Part shown: positions 1-8,002 of the stretch, in pieces | How positions within the stretch are numbered: position 1 is the first letter of the stretch | Layout: every line of letters begins with the position of its first letter | Source: Acidaminococcus hominis | GTDB lineage: Bacteria; Bacillota; Negativicutes; Acidaminococcales; Acidaminococcaceae | DNA length: 36,559 bases | Direction: 5' to 3' (one strand) | Assembly: GCF_021044795.1 (NCBI RefSeq) | Contig: NZ_JAJNOP010000022.1 | Translations under genes and position numbers: made by a program | The notes under the pieces: generated by a model | The model's input: the letters and a program-made list of their open reading frames with translations, nothing else | Told to the model about the DNA's origin: nothing | Databases searched by the model: none

Positions 1-105
1 CTTGCATCTCGTAAATTAGTACGACTCGTTTTTGGTTTGCTGGTCAAAAACCAACTGTACGCCGGCGGAAAGTTGAACGCCGAACAGAATAACGATTTCA
101 AATAG
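1..105 (+). CDS. Transposase C-terminus, probable IS110 family (partial, 5' end outside window)
   Basis: Frame 1 is open from the first base to the TAG at 103-105 and encodes 34 residues, beginning LASRKLVRLVFGLLVKNQ. The basic SRKLVR stretch followed by a hydrophobic helix resembles the extreme C-terminus of IS110/IS1111-type DEDD transposases, which commonly end with a segment like this soon after the transposase_20 (IS116/IS110/IS902) domain. The catalytic residues lie outside the window, so the assignment rests on a short tail and is tentative. No other coding gene lies between it and rarA, and a repeat mosaic starts about 140 bases downstream. It could be another protein with a basic C-terminal helix. 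Confidence 0.5.
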   Translation, partial: LASRKLVRLVFGLLVKNQLYAGGKLNAEQNNDFK

Positions 106-240
106 CACCCGTTTTTTTTTGAAGCAACATCGGGTGCAGGTGAAGTGCGCCCTTTTTTTGATTAATACATAGAATATCTTAAAAAAAATATGCTTGACAT
201 ATTACCAGAATGCTAAAGGCGAGAGGTTAAATGCTAGTAC
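105..240. other. 3' flank of the transposase, no gene seen
   Basis: A short inverted repeat, GCACCCG at 105-111 and CGGGTGC at 131-137, overlaps the stop codon and encloses a T-rich loop; it may be a weak terminator or part of the element's right end. A T-run follows at 153-159. The rest is AT-rich, with a lone TTGACA at 194-199 that has no matching -10 at 16-18 bases. The insertion-sequence boundary must lie somewhere here, because sequence shared with another repeat block begins near 241-251. I cannot place it exactly. Confidence 0.4.
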
Positions 241-871
241 TGGCAAAGTTGTTGCAGTCACCATAGTGCGTTTGCGCTGCTCTCCTGTCGTATCCTCGCG
301 CCACAGAACCCCGTCTCTTGGAATCTTGGTTGGCGGGGCATCTTGTCGCTCGGACACTACGGAGAGGCAGTCACGTTGCGCAAGAATGGTACGTGTGTAT
401 GCACCCCTCCGGGGCGGTGGGGCGTAGAGCACCTTTCGCCACCCCGCGTTCCAAGGAACTGTAGACGACCCACCAGACTTGCGAGGAACGCGGCGTGGCG
501 ACTTCCTCATTTGTGATTGCTTCGCAATCACAGGACCGAAATCAATTTTTGCTAATTGATTTCAGTCGGTAATGAGGCAGAAAGCTGAATACAGGAATGC
601 TTTCGTTGCTTGCAAAAGGCTAGTTCTAGAAGAATGGTAGTGCAGGCCCCATCCGAGGCGCTCCGCGCCCCACCTTCCCCGCTTGGACTGCTGTTGTGCG
701 GAGAAGGCAAGCGGCCGGCGGCCGCAGAAAAGCTGGATAAACTTCCTCTGCCGACTACGTCGGTATCTCCTTCACGCTTGAAGGAGACGTTCGTAATCAT
801 CACTGGTCAACTTCATATCAGCACTATATTTTAGATTCTACATGACCAGTAGTGGTTTGGAAGCCTACCAC

Positions 872-999
872 AGTGGTTCGCAGCTAGCCAATCAGCTACG
901 CCCATTTTGGGCTTGCTTCTTGGGATGCTATCACATGGCTCGCATGAACCAAGAGTCTTTTTATAAACTGTAGACTCTTGGATGCGAGCGCAAAGCGTT
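872..999 (-). repeat. H1 structured module, reverse orientation, in hairpin site q
   Basis: Begins AGTGGTTCGC and ends with AAGCGTT, flanked by CCTACCAC (864-871) and GTGGTAGG (1000-1007), which pair over eight bases. Its own arms are CCAAGAGTCT (949-958) with AGACTCTTGG (972-981), extended by CTCGCAT (939-945) with ATGCGAG (982-988). It carries the family core GCTATCACATGG (the complement of CCATGTGATAGC). The same flanking hairpin is empty at 7516-7537. Confidence 0.85.
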
Positions 1000-1177
1000 G
1001 TGGTAGGTGTCAGCCAAAGGCTGACGGAGGAAGTTTAACCAAGTATATGCGGCCTTCGGCCGCATGCCTTCCACTTACCAGTGCACTGCTTGGCGTGCAC
1101 TGGAAAAGGGGAAGGTGGCGGTGGAATCACCGGCGGATGGGGTTCAAAATCAGGTTGCCTAGGCCAGCACTATACCC

Positions 1178-1341
1178 GTTGAGAACGTCGACCAAAAATC
1201 CGGCACAGAGTTTTCTACAGCAAAAAATTGCCGTAGGCAATTTTTCTGTAGTTGGACTACCTAACGGTTCGCACTAGCCCTAAAAGGGGACAGACCTTTC
1301 CCCACTTGGGGGAAGCGGCACCGCTGGTGCCGATAGGGGTC
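1178..1341 (+). repeat. Module L copy (block A)
   Basis: Conserved module starting GTTGAGAACGTCGACC. It contains a long hairpin, CTACAG plus an A-run and TTGCC (from 1215) pairing with GGCAATTTTT and CTGTAG (to 1251), then AGCCC/GGGG and further short GC hairpins. Other copies: 9723-9889, 14185-14340 and 20379-20534, with a deleted copy at 25523-25634. It resembles no riboswitch I know. All intact copies share the orientation of the downstream genes. Confidence 0.75.
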
Positions 1342-1507
1342 TTCCAAGCCCGCTTTGCGGGCCCGGTCACCTCCCATTTCCGCAGACCGCACTAACCAGC
1401 CCAAATCTCTCGCCTGTAGGGGAGAGATGTCACCGAAGGTGACAGAGAGTGGATACCCCGAACCAGCACACTTCAGGTTCGCGGACCGCACTAGCCCCTG
1501 CTCAATA

Positions 1508-1516
1508 TGGTATAAT
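1508..1516 (+). promoter_or_regulatory. Extended -10 promoter for rarA
   Basis: TGG followed by a perfect TATAAT (1511-1516) makes an extended -10 element. No good -35 is visible 17 bases upstream, as is tolerated for TGn promoters. Transcription would start near 1523, about 30 bases before the rarA start. It lies just beyond the repeat mosaic. Confidence 0.65.
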
Positions 1517-1552
1517 AGAATGTATCGATATTTTACTGTCAGGAGGGGGCCT

Positions 1553-2872
1553 ATGGACGAAAGTAGTTTATTCGAAGCGCCGGTGGAGGAGCCGTTGGCG
1601 GCTCGGCTGCGGCCGCGCAATTTAGACGAGTTTGCGGGGCAGCGGCAGCTCCTGGGTCCGGGGAAGGTGCTGCGGAATTTGATTGAGGCCGACCGGATCA
1701 CCTCCATGATTTTTTGGGGTCCGCCGGGGGTCGGTAAGACCACGTTGGCCCAGATTATTGCGCAGCACACGCATTCTACGTTTATCAATTTTTCTGCGGT
1801 GACCAGTGGGATCAAGGAGATCCGCACGGTGATGCAGCGGGCGGACGATAATCGGCGCTACGGGAGCCGGACGATTGTATTTGTGGACGAGATTCACCGG
1901 TTCAACCGGGCGCAGCAGGATGCGTTCCTGCCGTTTGTGGAGAAGGGGGCCATTATTCTTATCGGCGCCACCACGGAAAATCCTTCGTTTGAGGTGAACG
2001 GGGCTCTGCTGAGCCGGTGCAAGGTGTTTGTGCTGAAGGCGCTCTCTACGGAGGAGATTCTCCAGGTGCTGAACCGGGCGCTGACGGACCCTCGGGGGCT
2101 GAAAAATGACCATGTGCACATTGCGCCTGAGGACCTGGAGCTGATTGCCCGCTTTAGCAACGGGGATGCCCGGTCGGCGCTGTCGACTCTCGAAATGGTG
2201 GCGCTTAACGGGGAGAAGCGGGAGGACGGGCTGTACATTACCCGGGACATCATTGAGCAATGTACGTCCAAGAAGTCCCTGCTCTACGACAAGCACGGGG
2301 AGGAGCACTACAATCTGATTTCGGCCCTGCACAAGTCCATGCGCAATTCGGACCCGGACGCGGCGGTCTACTGGCTGGCCCGGATGCTGGAGGCGGGGGA
2401 GGACCCGCTCTACATTGCCCGACGGGTGGTGCGGTTTGCCAGCGAGGATGTGGGGCTGGCGGATTCCCGGGGGCTGGAGGTGGCGGTGGCTGCCTACCAG
2501 GCCTGTCATTTTATCGGGATGCCGGAGTGCAGTGTGAATCTGACCCATGCGGTGATCTACCTGTCCATGGCGCCCAAGTCCAATGCCATGGAGCTGGCCT
2601 ATATGGAAGCCAAGGCGGATGCGGTGAATTCCCTGGCGGAACCGGTGCCTTTGGTGATCCGGAATGCGCCAACAAAGCTGATGGCGGACCTGCACTACGG
2701 GGAGGGCTACCAGTACGCCCACGATACCAAGGAGAAGGTGGCGGCCATGCAGTGCCTGCCGGATTCTCTGAAGGACAAGACCTACTACCATCCTACGGAA
2801 CAGGGGCTGGAAGCCCGGTACAAGGAGCGGCTGCGGCAAATCCGGGACTGGAAGAAGGCCCATGAGAAGTAA
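1553..2872 (+). CDS. rarA: Replication-associated recombination protein RarA (MgsA-type AAA+ ATPase)
   Basis: A 439-residue clamp-loader-like AAA+ ATPase acting at stalled replication forks, related to E. coli RarA/MgsA and eukaryotic WRNIP1. Visible motifs: Walker A GPPGVGKT at residues 56-63, Walker B IVFVDEIHRFN around 108-118, sensor-1 region GATTENPSFE at 138-147, and an arginine-finger-like SRC at 154-156. The C-terminal half carries the family's tetramerisation domain (ARRVVRFASEDVGLAD, then YMEAKADA). The frame is open 66 codons further upstream, but the ATG at 1553 follows AGGAGGGGG (1541-1549) and starts at the usual family position (MDESSLFEAP...LAARLRPRNLDEFAGQ). It stands alone between a repeat block and acpS. 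Confidence 0.93.
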   Translation: MDESSLFEAPVEEPLAARLRPRNLDEFAGQRQLLGPGKVLRNLIEADRITSMIFWGPPGVGKTTLAQIIAQHTHSTFINFSAVTSGIKEIRTVMQRADDNRRYGSRTIVFVDEIHRFNRAQQDAFLPFVEKGAIILIGATTENPSFEVNGALLSRCKVFVLKALSTEEILQVLNRALTDPRGLKNDHVHIAPEDLELIARFSNGDARSALSTLEMVALNGEKREDGLYITRDIIEQCTSKKSLLYDKHGEEHYNLISALHKSMRNSDPDAAVYWLARMLEAGEDPLYIARRVVRFASEDVGLADSRGLEVAVAAYQACHFIGMPECSVNLTHAVIYLSMAPKSNAMELAYMEAKADAVNSLAEPVPLVIRNAPTKLMADLHYGEGYQYAHDTKEKVAAMQCLPDSLKDKTYYHPTEQGLEARYKERLRQIRDWKKAHEK

Positions 2873-2951
2873 GCCAACAAATTGGACACAATTTTGACAA
2901 AGAATCGTAAGAACTTTTCCCTATGATAGAGAGGTTAAAGGAGAAAATATT

Positions 2952-3329
2952 ATGATATTGGGCATTGGTGTAGATATATTGGAAGTGGGCCGGATGGAAC
3001 GGGCCCTGAAACAGAAGGATTTCCGGGAGCAGGTGTTCACTCCGGGAGAGATTGCCTATTGCGAGCGCAAGGGCGCCCACAGCAGTGAATCCTATGCGGC
3101 CCGGTTTGCGGCCAAGGAGGCGGTGGGCAAGGCCCTGGGCACCGGGGTGCACCGGAGCCAGCTGCTGGAGATTGAAGTGCTTACGGACGCAAGCGGCCAG
3201 CCTTCTCTGCATTTTACCGGGGACATCGCCCGGCTGGCAGGGGAGAAAAAGCTGGGCAGGGCTTTTGTGTCTCTCAGCCATACGGCGGGGAACGCCATTG
3301 CCCAGGTGATTTTGGAGGCGGCGCAATGA
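2952..3329 (+). CDS. acpS: Holo-[acyl-carrier-protein] synthase
   Basis: A 125-residue phosphopantetheinyl transferase of the AcpS class. It moves the 4'-phosphopantetheine arm of CoA to a serine of acyl carrier protein, activating it for fatty acid synthesis. The N-terminal GIGVDILEVGRM holds the metal-binding Asp (D8), and RFAAKEAVGKALGTG around 51-65 holds the second conserved acid (E56) and CoA-contacting basic residues; length is normal for the family. The ATG follows AAAGGAGA at 2937-2944. The stop overlaps the start of nnr (ATGA), so the two are translationally coupled. A TTGACA (2894-2899) and TATGAT (2922-2927) lie upstream, but their 22-base spacing is poor, so the promoter is uncertain. 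Confidence 0.95.
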   Translation: MILGIGVDILEVGRMERALKQKDFREQVFTPGEIAYCERKGAHSSESYAARFAAKEAVGKALGTGVHRSQLLEIEVLTDASGQPSLHFTGDIARLAGEKKLGRAFVSLSHTAGNAIAQVILEAAQ

Positions 3330-4849
3330 AACTGATTAAAGGCAGTGTGATGAAAAGCGTGGACGCCCGGGCCATCAACGAAATCGGTATGGCCGAGGCA
3401 GTGCTGGTGGAAAATGCCGGCCGGGCCGTGTGTGAAGGGGCGCTGGAGCTGCTGGAAGGTGACGCCCGGGACCGGAAAATCACCGTGCTCTCCGGCAAGG
3501 GCAACAACGGGGCTGACGGCCTGGCGGCTGCCCGGGACCTGGCGGCAGAAGGGGCCCAGGTCAGCGTGATTCTGGCAGAGCCTCCGGCGGCCTTTGGTCC
3601 GGGAGCGGCGCTCCAGCTGCGGATTCTCCAGTATATGCCGGGCTGCACCTTTGTGGAATGGGCGGAAGAACCGGAGCGGGCTCTCAGCCTGTGCCGGGAA
3701 AGCGACCTGATTCTGGACGGGCTTTTGGGCACCAGTTTTCACGGGGTGCCCCGGGAACCGTTAAAATCTCTCATTGAAGCGGTGAACGACCTCCATAAGA
3801 CCGTTCTGGCCATTGACATTCCCAGCGGGGTGGAGGCGGACACCGGTGCCAGCGTGCTGGCCCTCCAGGCGGACGTGACGGTGACCATGATTGCCCCCAA
3901 GCACGGGCTGTACCTGTATCCTGGCGCCCGCTATGCCGGGGAGATTTACCTGGCCGGGCTGAACGTGCCTCCCTGCCTGGTGGAAGAAGCCCCGGGGGCG
4001 GAGTACCTCTTGGAGCCGGAAATGGTCCGGGACTGGCTGCCCCGGCGCCGGGCAGATGCCCACAAGGGCGTCAACGGCCGGATTGCGGTGCTGGCCGGGA
4101 GTCTGGGCTACGCCGGTGCGGCCGAGCTGTGCAGCAAGGCGGTGGTCCGGGCCGGCGGGGGTTTGGTGACCCTCTACACCCGGCAGGAAGTGTTGGAGCC
4201 CCTCATTATCAAAAATACGGAAGTGATGGTCCGACCCCAGCCCAGCTTTGACCCCAAGGACCTGCTGCCCTTGCTTGCAAACGCAGACGTGGTGGCGGCG
4301 GGCCCCGGCATGGGCAAGGACCCCCGGACTCAGCAGCTGCTGCGGGAACTGCTGCCCCAGCTGGACCAGCCCCTGGTGCTGGACGCGGACGGGCTGAATG
4401 CACTGGCCGGGCAGGACGACCTGCTCCGGAGCCTGAAGCGGAAAATCTTTACTCCCCACCCGGGAGAAATGGCCCGGCTGTTGGGCCGGCCCATTGGGGA
4501 AATCCTGAAGCACCCTCTGGAATGCGCCCGGGAAGGGGCGGAGAAGTGGCAGGCGGTGGTGGTGCTGAAATGCACCCCCGCTGTGATTGCCCTGCCCACG
4601 GGAGAACTTTATATTAATACGACCGGCAATGCCGGCATGGCTACCGGCGGCTGCGGCGACGTGCTGACGGGCACCGTGGCAGCCCTTCTGGGCCAGGGCC
4701 TGAACCTGGAGAAAGCGGCCTGCTGCGCGGTGTACGCCCATGGACTGGCCGGCGACCTGGCAGCCGAAGAACGGGGCCAGATTGGCCTCAAGGCCGGGGA
4801 CCTGCTGGAGCAGCTGCCCCAGGCCATTGCAAAGATTTTGGAAGTGTAA
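3326..4849 (+). CDS. nnr: Bifunctional NAD(P)H-hydrate repair enzyme (epimerase plus ADP-dependent dehydratase)
   Basis: A 507-residue fusion of NnrE and NnrD. The N-terminal YjeF_N/NnrE domain (about 1-210) interconverts R and S forms of damaged hydrated NAD(P)H; its GKGNNGADG loop is visible near residue 55. The C-terminal carbohydrate-kinase-like NnrD domain (about 230-505) dehydrates the S form using ADP; its signatures are the start RRADAHKGVNGRIAVLAGS, then GPGMG, DADGLNAL, TPHPGEMARLLG and NAGMATGGCGDVLTG. Both domains look complete. It overlaps acpS by four bases, an arrangement common in Firmicutes. The following amidase has its own promoter directly after the nnr stop. Confidence 0.95.
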   Translation: MKLIKGSVMKSVDARAINEIGMAEAVLVENAGRAVCEGALELLEGDARDRKITVLSGKGNNGADGLAAARDLAAEGAQVSVILAEPPAAFGPGAALQLRILQYMPGCTFVEWAEEPERALSLCRESDLILDGLLGTSFHGVPREPLKSLIEAVNDLHKTVLAIDIPSGVEADTGASVLALQADVTVTMIAPKHGLYLYPGARYAGEIYLAGLNVPPCLVEEAPGAEYLLEPEMVRDWLPRRRADAHKGVNGRIAVLAGSLGYAGAAELCSKAVVRAGGGLVTLYTRQEVLEPLIIKNTEVMVRPQPSFDPKDLLPLLANADVVAAGPGMGKDPRTQQLLRELLPQLDQPLVLDADGLNALAGQDDLLRSLKRKIFTPHPGEMARLLGRPIGEILKHPLECAREGAEKWQAVVVLKCTPAVIALPTGELYINTTGNAGMATGGCGDVLTGTVAALLGQGLNLEKAACCAVYAHGLAGDLAAEERGQIGLKAGDLLEQLPQAIAKILEV

Positions 4850-4861
4850 TACTTCCCCGAT

Positions 4862-4899
4862 TTGCCAGGACCCGGCGAAACGTGATAAAATGACCGGGT
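4862..4899 (+). promoter_or_regulatory. Promoter of the amidase gene with a flanking inverted repeat
   Basis: TTGCCA (4862-4867) and TAAAAT (4886-4891) are 18 bases apart, with a TGn extension (TGA at 4883-4885). ACCCGG (4870-4875) and CCGGGT (4894-4899) form an inverted repeat around the -10 that could be an operator or a transcript hairpin. The promoter separates the amidase from acpS-nnr. Confidence 0.6.
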
Positions 4900-4917
4900 A
4901 TAAGAGGAGGTACGATT

Positions 4918-6048
4918 GTGTTCAAAAAGCTATTTTTACTCTGTGCATGCCTGTTGGCCGTTCTCGGTCTGGGCGGTACGGGACAGGCTCTGGCCGCACC
5001 CACCATCCAGAACGTGGTGTACGGCGTCAACCCGGACGGACGGCTTCGGATTGTGCTGGATACCAATACTGCCGCCCGGTATAAAACAGAATTTGTGGGC
5101 AACGAGCTCCAGGTGACGGTGTACGGCAACCTGAGTTCCTCTGTGCCCAAGGTATATTCCTCCTCCAAGGCCCCCTACGTGAAGCGGGTGACCCTGGAAC
5201 GGAAAATCAACCGGACTATCGTCCATGTGGCCATGAACCGGAGCCTGACCCGGGACGCGGTGAACGTGTTCCCCCTGAAGGCCGACCGGGTAGCCAAGCG
5301 GCCCACCCGGGTGGTGGTGGACGTGATTGCCGGCCCGCCCCAGAAGAAGTTCATTCCCAAGCCCAAGGTGCCCAAGACGGCCATCACCTCGCCCTGGCAG
5401 CCTACTCGGCCCAGCGTGGCGGCGGATACGGACTTTGGCAGCACCTACTCGGTAGTAGGGGGCATCAAGGGCAAACGGATTACTTTGGACGCAGGCCACG
5501 GCGGTTCTGACCCCGGTACCCACGGGCTCATTACCGGCACCTTTGAAAAAGACGTGACCCTGCCCATTACCAAACGGGTGAAGGAACTGCTGGAGCAGCG
5601 GGGCGCCATTGTGTACATGACCCGCACCACCGACGTGGACGTGTACGGACCCGATGCCACCGACCGGCAGGAACTCCAGGCCCGGGTGGATGTGGCCGAA
5701 AACAGCCACTCCGATATGTTCATCAGCATCCATATCAACGCCAGTGAGAATACCAGCGTAGGCGGCTATTCCACCTACTACTTCCCCAAGACCAAGTACG
5801 ATATCCAGGTGGCCCAGGCCATCCAGGACCAGCTGATGAAGACCGCCGATGTGGACGATTTGGGCGTACGGTTCGCCAACTTCTATGTGAACAAGAGAAG
5901 CACCATGCCCGGTGCCCTGGTGGAATGCCTGTTCCTGACCAACCGGAAAGAAGAGCAGCTGCTGATTTCCCCGGCTTTCCAGGATAAGGTAGCAGAAGCC
6001 ATTGCCGATGGGATTACGGACTTCTACAATCAGCACCAGGGAGGTTGA
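4918..6048 (+). CDS. Secreted N-acetylmuramoyl-L-alanine amidase (AMIN + Amidase_3)
   Basis: A 376-residue zinc amidase that cleaves the bond between MurNAc and the stem peptide, used in septal peptidoglycan splitting. It has a signal peptide (about 1-26, cleavage after GQALA), an AMIN targeting domain (about 28-138), a proline/lysine linker, and an Amidase_3 domain (about 185-372). The zinc ligands H194 (in LDAGHGGSDPG), E210 and H272 (in SIHINAS) and the catalytic E336 (in ALVECLFLTN) are all present, so it should be active. It starts with GTG at 4918, with GAGGAGG at 4904-4910. It resembles AmiC; I give no symbol because several paralogues share this layout. The lipoprotein gene follows immediately. 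Confidence 0.93.
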   Translation: MFKKLFLLCACLLAVLGLGGTGQALAAPTIQNVVYGVNPDGRLRIVLDTNTAARYKTEFVGNELQVTVYGNLSSSVPKVYSSSKAPYVKRVTLERKINRTIVHVAMNRSLTRDAVNVFPLKADRVAKRPTRVVVDVIAGPPQKKFIPKPKVPKTAITSPWQPTRPSVAADTDFGSTYSVVGGIKGKRITLDAGHGGSDPGTHGLITGTFEKDVTLPITKRVKELLEQRGAIVYMTRTTDVDVYGPDATDRQELQARVDVAENSHSDMFISIHINASENTSVGGYSTYYFPKTKYDIQVAQAIQDQLMKTADVDDLGVRFANFYVNKRSTMPGALVECLFLTNRKEEQLLISPAFQDKVAEAIADGITDFYNQHQGG

Positions 6049-6053
6049 TGGTA

Positions 6054-6602
6054 ATGATGGAATGGAAAAAGTTTGGGGTAATATGCGTATTGGGACTGAC
6101 CCTTATGGCGGCAGCAGGCTGCTCTGACGGCAGCAAGAACGCCACCAGTGCCGGCACGCCGGCCACCCAGCAGGCCCAGACCACCAAACCCCAGGGAGTG
6201 GAAAAGACCCTGTACCGCAAACCCAAGGACGGCAGCCAGAAACTGGTGGCCGTGAAAACCACGGTTCAGGGGGATACCGCCCAGCAGCAGCTGGAAACCC
6301 TGAAGGAACTGGTAGAAAAACAGCCCGAAGGGGATAAGACCTTCCCCAAGAACCTGAAAGTCAACAAACTCACCGTGAAGGACGGCCTGGCTACTGTGGA
6401 CCTGAGCAAAGAATTCCTCACCCGCCGCGCCGGAGAATATGACACCACCATGATGATCTACGCACTGGTGAACACCCTCACCGAGTTCCCGGACATCAAG
6501 AAAGTCACCTTCACCGTCAACGGCGAGCCCGTGGAAGTACTGGGGCAGATGGATATGACCACGCCTTTTGAACGGAACGAAACCTTCTTGCCGAAAGCGT
6601 AG
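6054..6602 (+). CDS. GerMN-domain lipoprotein
   Basis: A lipoprotein of 182 residues with a charged N-terminus, a hydrophobic stretch and a lipobox ending AAGC, so Cys-23 should be lipidated. A Thr/Gln-rich linker (about 25-55) leads to a GerMN domain (about 70-165). GerMN was first known from the spore germination protein GerM, but occurs widely in non-spore-formers beside amidases, suggesting an envelope role. The frame also has TTG (6045), ATG (6048) and ATG (6057); I chose 6054 because GGGAGG at 6039-6044 is nine bases upstream. The TTG/ATG options would overlap the amidase stop. Co-transcription with the amidase is very likely, and a strong terminator follows. Confidence 0.8.
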   Translation: MMEWKKFGVICVLGLTLMAAAGCSDGSKNATSAGTPATQQAQTTKPQGVEKTLYRKPKDGSQKLVAVKTTVQGDTAQQQLETLKELVEKQPEGDKTFPKNLKVNKLTVKDGLATVDLSKEFLTRRAGEYDTTMMIYALVNTLTEFPDIKKVTFTVNGEPVEVLGQMDMTTPFERNETFLPKA

Positions 6603-6627
6603 GGAGAAGAAAGAATGTGGGATATGA

Positions 6628-6666
6628 CCCCGGCTGTGCAGCGTGCACAGCCGGGGTTGTTTTATT
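6628..6666 (+). terminator. Intrinsic terminator after the amidase operon
   Basis: CCCCGGCTGTGCA (6628-6640) and TGCACAGCCGGGG (6644-6656) form a perfect 13-base stem with loop GCG, followed by TTGTTTTATT. Confidence 0.93.
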
Positions 6667-7417
6667 GTGGGGACTGCGGGGTGTAGTGCACACCGGGCCC
6701 TCCGGGCAACTTTGATTTTTGTTTGCGATGTTTGCCTTTCCGTCCCCCTGCGGTAGCCCACCACAAAGCTGGTGCTCTTTTGGAAACTTGGGGAGCAATG
6801 CTTTGTGGTTGGGCCACCGCATTTGAACGGTGTACGATTCTGACGTAATCAGCCCCGTGGGTCAAGCCTGTTGCAGTTACCATCGTGCGGTTGCGCTGCC
6901 ACTCTATCGTGTCCTTACTTTGGGCATGGGCCTCCCAAGTGCCGACACCTTACCAGAAGCGGGACCCGCAAGGGCCTATCAGGACGACGATGAAGACTCC
7001 AGGACACTGCGGAGTGACAGTTACGTTGCGCAAGAATGGTACGTGTGTATGCACCCCTCCGGGGCGGCTGGGACGAGGGGACCTTCCGTCACCCTGCGTT
7101 CCAATGGACCGCAGCCGACCCACCACACTTGCGAGGAACGCACGGTGACGACTTCCTCGTTGGTGCTTGCTGCGCAATCACAGGGCATCTTTCAAGGAGC
7201 TTGAAAGATGCCGCAACGAGGAAGACAAATTGATTCGTCTCTAATTTCGTTGCTCTCAATAGGCTAGTACTTATAATTAGGTCCTGCAGGACCCCATCCG
7301 CCGGCGAGTACGCCGGCACCTTCCCCACCTTGGACTGCTGTGGGGTGGAGAAGGCAAGCGGCCTGCGGCCGCAAAAAAGCTGGATAAACTTCCTCAGTCA
7401 TCCCTACGGGCTGACAG

Positions 7418-7437
7418 CCCCTCCACGCTTGAAGGGG
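7418..7437. repeat. Empty hairpin site p (block B)
   Basis: CCCCT and AGGGG enclose the loop region that contains ACGCTT. The same hairpin flanks (CTGACAGCCCCT before, AGGGGCC after) hold a complete H1 module at 13749-13876 and 24384-24510. Confidence 0.8.
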
Positions 7438-7515
7438 CCGGTCTTAGGCCACTAATGGTCATCTTCTTATCAGCACTATATTTTGGATTTTACTTGACAA
7501 GTGGTGGCCTGGACG

Positions 7516-7537
7516 CCTACCACAAGCGTGTGGTAGG
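7516..7537. repeat. Empty hairpin site q (block B)
   Basis: CCTACCAC (7516-7523) and GTGGTAGG (7530-7537) form a perfect eight-base stem with loop AAGCGT. The same stem is interrupted by H1 at 872-999, 9166-9294 (both reverse) and 24604-24731 (forward). Confidence 0.9.
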
Positions 7538-8002
7538 TGTCAGCCGCTAGGCTGACGAAGAAAGTTTAACCAAGTATTTAGCGTCCTTCGGCCGCAGCGG
7601 AGCACTCTCCGTCGCCTCCCGGCGCCACCTGCGCCCGCATGCGCGCGAGGTCAACTTCTCTACAAAATTCGCAATAACAATAGACTTTATACTTCTTATC
7701 CACACCCACATTGTGCTCATAAAAACTTAAATTTAGGAACGCAATGTAATGTTTTGTTGACTAATCGCGGTTTTCGCGGCCTCCGGCCGCTACTGCCTTC
7801 CGCTTACCTGTTCGCTATGCGAACAGGAGAAGGGGAAGGAATGTTCCGCCCCCAGTGCTAAAGCGGAACAAGGATGGGGTTTAAAACCTACCTTCCCAAC
7901 TCTTTTGCGCTTGCTGCTCTACAATCCACATCTTCCCCCCCTTATGCTTTTCTCTTTTTAGGTTTTATACTTGTTCAGTTTTCTCAGCGAGGTGAAATTC
8001 AA

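Larger units (their letters stand above)
241..1490. repeat. Intergenic palindromic mosaic, block A
   Basis: Noncoding block built from modules that recur in six other gaps. In order: module X (251-600, also at 6869-7230), a B-type hairpin module in reverse (647-726), a core unit closed by AAACTTCCTC (739-748) pairing with GAGGAAGTTT (1027-1036), a B module forward (1045-1142), module L (1178-1341), and a tail that ends in CACTTCAGGTTCGCGGACCG (about 1469-1488). Inside the core, site p is an empty hairpin (766-787, eight-base stem, loop ACGCTT) and site q holds an H1 insertion (872-999). Short open frames here are not supported: they change between copies and lack ribosome sites. Confidence 0.85.
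6670..7880. repeat. Intergenic palindromic mosaic, block B
   Basis: Noncoding. It opens with a reversed tail module (6671-6705, complement of 9885-9922), then a hairpin with arms CCACAAAGC and GCTTTGTGG (about 6759-6808), module X (6869-7230), B module reverse (7292-7370), a core unit (7386-7567) with both insertion sites empty, the AT-rich module G (7580-7760), and a B module forward (7775-7876) with arms CCTGTTCGC/GCGAACAGG. No module L. From about 7300 to the end it is nearly identical to 8940-9690 in block C, apart from insertions there, so the BKACE gene sits between long direct repeats. Confidence 0.85.

Noticed and set aside
194..1277. Short open frames in block A, and similar frames in the other mosaic blocks
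   Set aside because: They differ between copies of the same module, lack ribosome sites, and coincide with palindromic arms; homologous copies carry frameshifts without compensation.
1178..1341. Module L as a tRNA, RNase P RNA, tmRNA or riboswitch
   Set aside because: No TTCGANTCC arm, no cloverleaf, and none of the conserved blocks of those RNAs; copies vary and one lacks a hairpin arm.
2260..2865. Plus-strand frame of 201 codons inside rarA
   Set aside because: Very Gly-rich composition in the second frame of rarA; no ribosome site and no domain.
2894..2927. TTGACA and TATGAT as a promoter for acpS
   Set aside because: The spacing of 22 bases is too long for a standard sigma-A promoter; it remains only a possibility.
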